DNA from: Thermus sp. CCB_US3_UF1
Lineage (GTDB): Bacteria; Deinococcota; Deinococci; Deinococcales; Thermaceae
DNA: 64,000 bases
Reading direction: 5' to 3'
Assembly (NCBI RefSeq): GCF_000236585.1
Contig: NC_017278.1
Location: 496,001 to 560,000, forward strand
Both the position numbers and the translations under genes were made by a program. Positions 43,708 through 50,923 of this stretch are shown piece after piece. Within the stretch, counting starts at the first letter, position 1, and the number at the start of each line of letters is the position of its first letter. The notes under the pieces are model-generated. The model was not told the origin of the DNA, did no database searches, and was given only the letters and a program-made list of their open reading frames with translations.

Positions 43708-46098
43708 CTAGCGGCCCAGGACGGCCTCCAGCTCCGCCACCTTGGCCACCGTGCGCAGGAGGGCATCGGGGTTCAGGCTTATGGAGTCGATGCCCCGTTC
43801 CACCAGGAAGGCGGCGAACTCCGGGTAGTCCGAGGGGGCCTGGCCGCAGATGCCCACCTTTTTCCCTCGGGCGTGGGCCTTCTCAATGAGCAGGGCGCAG
43901 AGGGCCTTCACCGTGGGCCGGCGCTCGTCAAAGAGGGAGGCCACCCGTTCGGAGTCCCGGTCCAGGCCCAAGGCCAGCTGGGTCAGGTCGTTGGAGCCGA
44001 TGGAAAAGCCGTCAAAGAGCTCGCAGAAGGCCTCGGCCTCCAGGATGTTGGAGGGGATCTCGGCCATCACGTAGACCTCGAGGCCCCCTTCCCCCCGCCT
44101 TAGCCCCCCCTCGGCCATCACTTCCAGGACCCTTTGCCCCTCCTCGGGGGTGCGGCAGAAGGGCACCATGACCATCAGGTTCTTGAGGCCCATCTCCTCC
44201 CGGACCTTTTTGACCGCGGCCACCTCCAGGAGGAAGCCCTCCTTGTACTCGGGGTGGTAGTAGCGGCTGGCCCCCCGCCAGCCCAGCATGGGGTTTTCCT
44301 CCTTGGGCTCAAAGAGGTGCCCGCCCAGGAGGCGGGCGTACTCGTTGGTCTTGAAGTCGGAGAAGCGCAGGAGGACGGGCCTGGGGTAGAAGGCGGCGGC
44401 GATGAGGCCGATGCCCTGGGCCAGGGTGTCCACGAAGTAGGCCCGCTTGTCGGCGTAGGCCTCGGTGACCTCCTCCACCTGGCGCTGGACCTCCTTGGGG
44501 AGGCTGGGGAAGCGGGTGAGGGCCAGGGGGTGGACACGGACGTGGCTGGCGAAGACGAACTCCATGCGCAAAAGCCCTACCCCGTCCGTGGGCAGGAGGC
44601 TGGCCCGTAGGGCCTCGTCCGGGGTGCCCACGTTGACCATGATCCGGGTGCGGGTCCGGGGCAGGGCCTCGGGGCGGATCTCCTCCACGGCGAAGGGAAG
44701 CTCCCCGCGGTAGACCCGCCCCGTCTCCCCCTCGGCGCAGGAGACGGTGACCTTCTCCCCATCGGGGATGAGCCGGGTGGCCCCCACCGCCCCCACCACC
44801 GCCGGCACCCCCAGTTCCCGGGCCACGATGGCCGCGTGGGAGGTACGCCCGCCCCGTTCGGTGACGATGGCCGCCGCCCGCTTCATGATGGGCTCCCAGT
44901 CGGGGTTGGTGGTTTCGGTGACCAGGACCTCCCCCTCCTGGAAACGGTCCATCTCCTTGGGGTCGCGCAGGATCCGGGCCCTGCCCGCGGCGATGGCCTC
45001 CCCCACGGCCAGCCCTTCCGCCAGCACCTCGCCCCGGGCCAGGAGCCGATGGATGCGCAACACGGGGCGCTTTTGCGAGTGGACGGTTTCCGGACGGGCC
45101 TGGAGGATGAAAAGCTCCCCCGTGACCCCGTCCTTGGCCCACTCGATGTCCATGGGGGTCGGGGCCCCCCGCTTTTCCGTGTAGTGGGCCTCGATCTTCA
45201 GGGACCAGTCGGCCAGGAGGAGGGCCTCCTCGTCCTGGAGGGCGAACTGGTTCCGCAGGTAGGGGGGGGTGGGGCGGTTTTTCAGCCGTCCCTCCTTGGG
45301 GTCAAAGGCCAGGGTGAGCTCCTTGCTGCCCAGCCGCTTGTAGACCAGGGCCTTGTACCCCGCCTTCAGGGTTTCCTTGTGCACGTAGTAGCCGTCGGGC
45401 CCCACCCGGCCTTGGACGATGTTCTCCCCCAGGCCCCAGATGGCCGTGAGGTAAACGAAGCCCGGGTGGCCGGTGTCCGGGTCCAGGGTGAAGATGACCC
45501 CGCTTGCGGCGGTATCCGCCCGTACCATCCGCTGCACCCCCACGGAGAGGGCCACCTTTAGGTGGTCAAACCCCATGTGGGCCCGGTAGCTGATGGCCCG
45601 GGCGGTGAAGAGGCTGGCCATGGCCTGCTTCACGTGGAGGAGAAGGTCCTCCTCCCCTTGGACGTAGAGGTAGCTTTCCTGCTGCCCGGCGAAGCTGGCG
45701 GTGGGCAGGTCCTCGGCGGTGGCGCTGGAGCGCACGGCCACGGGGAGGGCCTCCTCCCCGGCCTCCTGGGAGAGGCGGCGGTAGGCGAGGCGGATCTCCT
45801 CCTCCAGGTCCGGGGGGTAGGCTCCCCTCAGGATCAGGTTCCGCAGCTGCCGGGAGGCCCGCTGCAGGGTTTTGGGGTCCTCGAGGTCCCCCTCCTTCAG
45901 GGTCTGGGCTATGGCCTCCTTGAGGCCGTTGCGCTCCAGGAAGTACCAGTAGGCCTCGCTGGTGGTGGCGAACCCCCCGGGCACCCGCACCCCCAAGGGG
46001 GAGAGCTCCCGGATCATCTCCCCCAGGGAAGCGTTCTTCCCCCCCACCAGGGGGACATCCTCCAGGCCCACCTCGTGGAAAAACCGCACCCACCTCAT
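43708..46098 (-). CDS. ppsA: Phosphoenolpyruvate synthase
   Basis: A 796-residue enzyme (pyruvate + ATP + water to PEP + AMP + Pi) used in gluconeogenesis. The N-terminal ATP-grasp region has VGGKNASLGEM and PVAVRSSATAEDLPTASFAG. The swivelling phosphohistidine domain has GGRTSHAAIVARELG. The C-terminal TIM barrel ends in KVGICGQAPSDYP (catalytic Cys) and GIDSISLNPD. Full length. It overlaps the moxR gene by four bases, so the two are co-translated. Confidence 0.96.
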   Translation of the reverse strand: MRWVRFFHEVGLEDVPLVGGKNASLGEMIRELSPLGVRVPGGFATTSEAYWYFLERNGLKEAIAQTLKEGDLEDPKTLQRASRQLRNLILRGAYPPDLEEEIRLAYRRLSQEAGEEALPVAVRSSATAEDLPTASFAGQQESYLYVQGEEDLLLHVKQAMASLFTARAISYRAHMGFDHLKVALSVGVQRMVRADTAASGVIFTLDPDTGHPGFVYLTAIWGLGENIVQGRVGPDGYYVHKETLKAGYKALVYKRLGSKELTLAFDPKEGRLKNRPTPPYLRNQFALQDEEALLLADWSLKIEAHYTEKRGAPTPMDIEWAKDGVTGELFILQARPETVHSQKRPVLRIHRLLARGEVLAEGLAVGEAIAAGRARILRDPKEMDRFQEGEVLVTETTNPDWEPIMKRAAAIVTERGGRTSHAAIVARELGVPAVVGAVGATRLIPDGEKVTVSCAEGETGRVYRGELPFAVEEIRPEALPRTRTRIMVNVGTPDEALRASLLPTDGVGLLRMEFVFASHVRVHPLALTRFPSLPKEVQRQVEEVTEAYADKRAYFVDTLAQGIGLIAAAFYPRPVLLRFSDFKTNEYARLLGGHLFEPKEENPMLGWRGASRYYHPEYKEGFLLEVAAVKKVREEMGLKNLMVMVPFCRTPEEGQRVLEVMAEGGLRRGEGGLEVYVMAEIPSNILEAEAFCELFDGFSIGSNDLTQLALGLDRDSERVASLFDERRPTVKALCALLIEKAHARGKKVGICGQAPSDYPEFAAFLVERGIDSISLNPDALLRTVAKVAELEAVLGR

Positions 46099-47003
46099 GG
46101 CACCCCTCCTTTCCGCAGGACCTCCTTCAGCACCCCCTCGGCGGTCTCCCCCTCATAGAGGGCCTCCTCCGTGAGGAAGAGGCGGTGGGGGAGGGCGAGG
46201 AAGGCGGCGTCCTTGAGCTCTTTCCAGTCCACCAGGGGCTTGCCCCGCAGGTAGGCCAGGGCCTTGGCCAGGGCTAGCCAGGCCTTGGCCCCCCGGGGCG
46301 AAAGGCCCATGCGCAGGCGCCGGTCCTCCCCGGTCAGGAAGGCCACGTGGGTGATGGCCTCTAGGGCCTCCTTGGCCACCCGTACCTCCCCCGCCTCCCG
46401 CTGGGCCTGGAGGAAGTCCACCTCCAGGGGCTCGGGGGGGCGGGGCTCCTCGGTGAGGATCCGCAGCCACACCTCCCGCCTGGGGGGGCGGAAGGGGATC
46501 TTGGCGGCGAAGCGGTCCAGCTGGGCCTCGGGCAGGGGGTAGGTGCCCTCCAGCTCCAGGGGGTTTTGCGTGGCCACCACGAAGAAGGGTTCGGGCAGGG
46601 GGTGGCGCACCCCCCCGGCGGTCACCGCCCGTTCCTGCATGGCCTCGAGGAGGGCCGACTGCACCTTGGGCGGGGCCCGGTTGATCTCGTCCGCCAGGAC
46701 CACCTGGGCGAAGATGGGCCCCGGGAGGAAGACGAAGCGGCCTTCCCGGAAGACCTCGCTCCCCGTCAGGTCCTGGGGCAGGAGGTCCGGGGTGAACTGG
46801 ATGCGCTTGTAGGAAAGGCCGCTTCCCCGGGCGAAGCTTTCCGCCAGGAGGGTTTTGCCCAGGCCCGGCACCCCTTCCAGCAGGGCGTGCCCCCGGGCCA
46901 GGAGGGTGGCCAGAAGGGCTTCGATGGCCGCCTCCTGGCCGAAGAGGACCCCATGGAGGGCGGCTTGCAACCGGGATAGGGCCTGGGGGAGGCTTTCCGC
47001 CAT
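46095..47003 (-). CDS. MoxR-type AAA+ ATPase
   Basis: A 302-residue AAA+ protein with Walker A EGVPGLGKT, Walker B VVLADEINRAPPK, sensor 1 VVATQNPLE, the arginine-finger region LPEAQLDRF and a C-terminal lid with sensor 2 (LSPRGAKAWL). MoxR ATPases usually act with a von Willebrand factor A protein encoded next door to activate enzymes or insert metals. Here no VWA gene is adjacent; the downstream gene is ppsA. Its partner may be PpsA or lie elsewhere. Confidence 0.9.
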   Translation of the reverse strand: MAESLPQALSRLQAALHGVLFGQEAAIEALLATLLARGHALLEGVPGLGKTLLAESFARGSGLSYKRIQFTPDLLPQDLTGSEVFREGRFVFLPGPIFAQVVLADEINRAPPKVQSALLEAMQERAVTAGGVRHPLPEPFFVVATQNPLELEGTYPLPEAQLDRFAAKIPFRPPRREVWLRILTEEPRPPEPLEVDFLQAQREAGEVRVAKEALEAITHVAFLTGEDRRLRMGLSPRGAKAWLALAKALAYLRGKPLVDWKELKDAAFLALPHRLFLTEEALYEGETAEGVLKEVLRKGGVP

Positions 47004-47024
47004 GGGCCTTCCTTCCCCAGGCTA

Positions 47025-49022
47025 CTACTGCCCCTCCGCGGCCTTGCGCTCCTGCACGATGCGCTGGGCCAGGTGCGGGGGGACCTCGGCGTAGTGGCTG
47101 AACTCCAGGGTGTAGGCCCCCGCCCCGCCCGTGAGGCTGGGCAGGGCCTTGTAGTACTCCAGCACCTCCGAGAGGGGCACCTCGGCCCGCACGGCGCTCA
47201 GGGCCCCTTCCTGCTCCATGCCCAGGATCCGCCCCCGCCGGGCCTGGAGGTCGGAGAGGATGTCCCCCACCCGCTCCTGGGGGGCCACCACCTTGATCTG
47301 GTAGATGGGCTCCAGGAGGACCGGGCCCGCCTGTTCCATCACCTTCTTGAAGGCCATGCTGGCGGCGATCTGGAAGGCCAGGTCCGAGGAGTCCACCTCG
47401 TGGTAGGAGCCGTTGTAGACGATGGCCTTGAAGCCCATCACCGGGTAGCCCGCCAGGACCCCCTTCTTGGCCGCCTCCAGGATGCCCTCCTCAATGGCCT
47501 CCTGGTACTTGCTGGGGATGACCCCGCCGGTGATCCGCCACTCAAAGCTGTACTCGGGGGCGGGTTCCAGGCGGAGCCAGACGTCCCCGTACTGGCCGTG
47601 CCCCCCGGTCTGCTTCTTGTACTTGCCCTGGCCCTCGGCCACCTTGCGGATGGTTTCCCGGTAGGGCACCTTGGGCACGGAGAACTCCACCTCCACCCCG
47701 TAGTCGGCCAGCCGCTCCTTGGCGGTGGCCAGGTGGAGCTCCCCGTGCCCCCAGAGCAGGAGCTCCCCCGTCTCCTCCTGCCTTTCCAGCTTGAGGCTGG
47801 GGTCTTCCTCCAGCAGCTTCCTCAAGGCCTCCCCCAGCTTGGCCTCGTCCGTGCGGCCCTTGGGGCGGATGGCCACGGGCACGTTGGGCTCGGGAAGGCG
47901 GGCGAAGGGCACGGCCTCGCTTTCTGGCCGTTCCCCCTGCCACAGGACCATCCCCCGGTGCAGGGCCTCGGCCTTGGGCAGGCCCAGGATGTACCCCCCT
48001 TCCGCCTCCTCCACCTCCAGGAGGTCTTTGCCCATGGGCACGTAAAGGTGGGGGAGGCGCACCGGCCCGGCCTCGCTTAAGAGGGTGTCCCCGGGCCTAA
48101 GCCTTCCCCGGTAGAGGCGCACGTAGGCCACCTGGCCCATGAAGGGGTCCACCTGCACCTTGAAGACCTTGCCCAGGGCCGGGCCCTCCCCGAAGCGCTC
48201 CCCGGGGGAAGGCAGGGCCTCGAGGATCAGGTCCAGAAGGGGCAGGATGCCGATCCCCTCCGTCCCCGAGGCCAGGGCCACCGGGTAGAGAAGGCCCTGG
48301 CGCACCGCCTCGTGGAAGGCCTTCTCCAAGGCCTCCCCCGTGACCTCCTCCCCTTCCAGGTACTTCTCCAAAAGGCCCTCATCGGTCTCCACGATGGCCT
48401 CGAGGACCTCCTGCCGGAAGCGCCTCACCCGTTCTCCCTCCGCCTCGGGCACGGGCACCTCCACCTCCTGCCCCCCCTGGTAGCGGTAGGCCTTTTGGTG
48501 GAAGACGTCCATGAGCCCCACCCAACGCCCCCCCTCGTAGAGGGGGAGGTCTATGGGCAGGATGGGGCCCAGGGTGGCCCGCAGGTCCTCCAGGAGGGCG
48601 TAGTAGTCCCCCCCCTTGTCCAGCTTGGTCACCACCACCATGCGGGGAAGGCCCAGGCGCTCGGCCACGGTCCAGGCCCGCTCCGTCCCCACCTGGACCC
48701 CGGCCTCGGCGGAAACCGCCACCATGGCCGCGTCCGCCGCTTCCAAGGCCCCCCGGATCTCCCCCACGAAGTCCCCATACCCGGGGGCGTCCAGGAGGAA
48801 GATGCGGTGCCCCTGGTGCCGCAGGGGGGCCACCCCAGTGCGCACCGTGGTGCGGTGGAGCTTGGCCTCGGGGGTGTAGTCGGTGGTGGTGGTGCCGTCC
48901 TCCACCCGGCCCATCCGCTCCTTGGCCCCCGTTTTGTAGAGGAGCGCCTCCGTGAGCGTGGTCTTGCCGCTTCCCGCGTGGCCCACCAGGGCCACGGTAC
49001 GGGTCCGCCCGGTCTGGATCAT
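47025..49022 (-). CDS. Elongation factor G paralogue (EF-G-2 type)
   Basis: A 665-residue translational GTPase, the same length as I recall for Thermus thermophilus EF-G-2. The P-loop is GHAGSGKT (G1). G3 reads DAPGYGDF in place of DTPGH, so the catalytic histidine is absent, and G4 is TKLDKGG rather than NKMD. Domains II-V follow, including GGHGQYGDVWLRLEP and a C-terminal TGGAGAYTLEFSHYAEVP. It has a strong GAAGGAGG Shine-Dalgarno sequence. It may be a ribosome-rescue or recycling factor; the housekeeping EF-G should be elsewhere. Confidence 0.9.
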   Translation of the reverse strand: MIQTGRTRTVALVGHAGSGKTTLTEALLYKTGAKERMGRVEDGTTTTDYTPEAKLHRTTVRTGVAPLRHQGHRIFLLDAPGYGDFVGEIRGALEAADAAMVAVSAEAGVQVGTERAWTVAERLGLPRMVVVTKLDKGGDYYALLEDLRATLGPILPIDLPLYEGGRWVGLMDVFHQKAYRYQGGQEVEVPVPEAEGERVRRFRQEVLEAIVETDEGLLEKYLEGEEVTGEALEKAFHEAVRQGLLYPVALASGTEGIGILPLLDLILEALPSPGERFGEGPALGKVFKVQVDPFMGQVAYVRLYRGRLRPGDTLLSEAGPVRLPHLYVPMGKDLLEVEEAEGGYILGLPKAEALHRGMVLWQGERPESEAVPFARLPEPNVPVAIRPKGRTDEAKLGEALRKLLEEDPSLKLERQEETGELLLWGHGELHLATAKERLADYGVEVEFSVPKVPYRETIRKVAEGQGKYKKQTGGHGQYGDVWLRLEPAPEYSFEWRITGGVIPSKYQEAIEEGILEAAKKGVLAGYPVMGFKAIVYNGSYHEVDSSDLAFQIAASMAFKKVMEQAGPVLLEPIYQIKVVAPQERVGDILSDLQARRGRILGMEQEGALSAVRAEVPLSEVLEYYKALPSLTGGAGAYTLEFSHYAEVPPHLAQRIVQERKAAEGQ

Positions 49023-49044
49023 GGTCCCTCCTTCTTGGTGCCCA

Positions 49045-49053
49045 TAGTATAGG
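49045..49053. promoter_or_regulatory. Overlapping divergent -10 boxes (EF-G-2 / JAMM)
   Basis: TATACT is read on the minus strand at 49051-49046 for EF-G-2. TAGTAT (49045-49050) or TATAGG (49048-49053) is read on the plus strand for the JAMM gene. The boxes overlap almost fully. Confidence 0.5.
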
Positions 49054-49069
49054 CCCAGGGAGGGGGCGA

Positions 49070-49453
49070 TTGTCCCAGGTCCTCTACGTGCCGCGAAACC
49101 TGTTGGCGCAAACCCGGGCCCACCTCCTGCGGGAGGCCCCCCGGGAAGGGGTGGGGCTTTGGGCGGGAAGGCGGGAGGTGGAGCGGGTCCTTCCCCTGCC
49201 CAACGCCCACCCCGAGCCCCTCACCGGCTACTTGGCCGAGCCCTTGGCCCTCCTCCGGGCCCTCAAGGAGGTGGAGCGGGAGGGGCTTTCCCTCCTGGCC
49301 ATCTACCACTCCCACCCCCAGGGCCCGGCCCTCCCCAGCCCCCGGGACATCCGGGAGGCCCGCTGGCGGGTGCCCTACGTCATCTTCGGCACCGACGGGG
49401 TGCGGGCCTTCCTCCTGCCCGAGGGGCGGGAGGTGGGGCTGGTCCTGCTCTGA
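49070..49453 (+). CDS. JAMM/MPN+ metalloprotease (Mec/Rpn11-like)
   Basis: A 127-residue stand-alone JAMM domain with a complete zinc site: Glu26 in REGVGLW, His80 and His82 in HSHP, Ser90 and Asp93 in SPRD (the HxH-x10-D pattern). Bacterial members cut after the GG of ubiquitin-like sulfur carriers, for example Mec+ on CysO in cysteine synthesis. The TTG start at 49070 is preceded by GGGAGGGGG. A possible substrate in this window is the MoaD/ThiS-like protein with a tail after GG (9883-10092). Confidence 0.85.
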   Translation: MSQVLYVPRNLLAQTRAHLLREAPREGVGLWAGRREVERVLPLPNAHPEPLTGYLAEPLALLRALKEVEREGLSLLAIYHSHPQGPALPSPRDIREARWRVPYVIFGTDGVRAFLLPEGREVGLVLL

Positions 49454-49493
49454 TCGGGGGGACCCGGGTCGCACCCCGGCTTCCACCCCCAGG

Positions 49494-50288
49494 CTAGTCC
49501 TGGCCTAGGAGGGTACGGCGCAGGGCCTCGTGGATGCGCCCGTTGCTGGCCAGGATGTAGCGGTGGCCCAGGCGGTAGGGCTGGCCCTCGAGGTCCGTGA
49601 CCTTCCCTCCGGCCTCCTCCACCAGGAGCCAGCCCGCGGCCACGTCCCAGGGGTTCAGCTTCACCTCCCAAAACCCGTCCAGCCGCCCCGCGGCCACGTA
49701 GGCCAGGTCCAGGGCGGCCGCCCCCGGGCGGCGCACCAGGAGGCCCTTCCTCAGGGCCCGGGAGAAGTAGGTGAGGTTCTCCGGGTCCTTGGCCACATCG
49801 TAGGGGAAGCCGGTGGCGAGCAGGCTGCCCAAAAGCTCCCCCCGCTCCGTGACCCGGAGGGGCCGGCCCCCCAGGTAGGCCCCTTCGCCCCGCACCGCGT
49901 AGAAGGCCTCCCCCCGGGCGGTGTCCATCACCACCCCCACCTGGACCGCCCCCCCCACCTCCAAGGCCAGGGAGACCCCGTAGAAGGGGAAGCCGTGGGC
50001 GTAGTTCACCGTGCCGTCCAGGGGGTCCACGATGAAGCGGAGGGCCTTTCCCCCCGCGCTCCCCCCCTCCTCCCCCAGGAAGCCGGCCTCGGGGAAGCGG
50101 GAGAGGAGGAGGTCCTTGATGGCCTCCTCCGCCTCCCGGTCGGCCTGGGTGACCAGGTCGGTGGGGCCGGACTTGGTCCCCTGGGTGAAGCCCCTTTCCA
50201 GGTAGTAGGCGTGGATGCCCCGGGCCAGGTGGGCCGCCTCCAGCATGGCTTCCAGGTGGGGGAAGAAGGGGTGCTTCCTGCCGATCAC
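49494..50288 (-). CDS. Inositol monophosphatase-family protein
   Basis: A 264-residue Mg-dependent phosphatase. Signatures are DLVTQADREAEEAI, FLGEEGG, the metal motif VDPLDGTVNYAHGFP, and NPWDVAAGWLLVEEAGG. Members act on inositol phosphate, fructose-1,6-bisphosphate or PAP; sequence does not choose among them. A GTG start 6 bases after TATGAT (50300-50295), which spans the trpF stop codon, suggests a leaderless mRNA. Confidence 0.9.
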   Translation of the reverse strand: MIGRKHPFFPHLEAMLEAAHLARGIHAYYLERGFTQGTKSGPTDLVTQADREAEEAIKDLLLSRFPEAGFLGEEGGSAGGKALRFIVDPLDGTVNYAHGFPFYGVSLALEVGGAVQVGVVMDTARGEAFYAVRGEGAYLGGRPLRVTERGELLGSLLATGFPYDVAKDPENLTYFSRALRKGLLVRRPGAAALDLAYVAAGRLDGFWEVKLNPWDVAAGWLLVEEAGGKVTDLEGQPYRLGHRYILASNGRIHEALRRTLLGQD

Positions 50289-50295
50289 GCCCCCA

Positions 50296-50898
50296 TCATA
50301 CGCCCCGCACCCGGGCGAAAAGGGCCCGGAGCCTGGCCGGGCTCTTCACCCCCGGGGCCTCCTCCACCCCGCTGGCCAGGTCCAGGGCGTAGGGGCTCAG
50401 GGAGAGGACCTCCCCCACGTTCTCCGGGGTGATGCCGCCGGCCAGGATCACCCTGCGGCCCGTCCTCAGGAGGGGGAGGGCCCATTCCCTAGGGTAGGCT
50501 TTCCCGCTTCCCGGGGCCCGGCTGTCCAGGAGGAGGGCCTGGGCGGGGTAGTCGGCCCACTCCTCCCTGGCGGGGCCTTCCAGGGGGAAGGCCTTGATCA
50601 CGGGGAAGAAGCGCCCCACCCTCTCGGCCCATTCCGGGGGCTCGGCCCCGTGGAGCTGGGCCACCTGGAGCCTGGCCTCCTCCAGGGTGCGGAGCACCTC
50701 CTCGGGCCCCTGGTCGCGGAAGACCCCCACCCGCACCACCATGGGGCCGAGGGCCTTTGAGATGGCCCGGGCGGCCTCCGGCTCCAGGCGCCTGGGGGAG
50801 CCCGGGGCGAAGACGAAGCCCAGGGCAAAGGCCCCCAGGGCCTCGGCCAGCAGGGCGTCCTCGAGGCGGGTGAGGCCGCAGACCTTGACCCGCACCAC
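50296..50898 (-). CDS. trpF: Phosphoribosylanthranilate isomerase
   Basis: A 200-residue TIM-barrel enzyme of tryptophan synthesis. It has KVCGLTRLEDA at the N-terminus (general base Cys7), GFVFAPGSPRR, VQLHG-type LQVAQLHGAEP, LLLDSRAPGSGK with the general acid Asp, and LAGGITPENV. It stands alone, away from other trp genes. The GTG start follows TATACT (50910-50905) by 6 bases. Confidence 0.95.
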   Translation of the reverse strand: MVRVKVCGLTRLEDALLAEALGAFALGFVFAPGSPRRLEPEAARAISKALGPMVVRVGVFRDQGPEEVLRTLEEARLQVAQLHGAEPPEWAERVGRFFPVIKAFPLEGPAREEWADYPAQALLLDSRAPGSGKAYPREWALPLLRTGRRVILAGGITPENVGEVLSLSPYALDLASGVEEAPGVKSPARLRALFARVRGV

Positions 50899-50923
50899 GG
50901 CGGAAGTATACCTCCCTAGGGGC

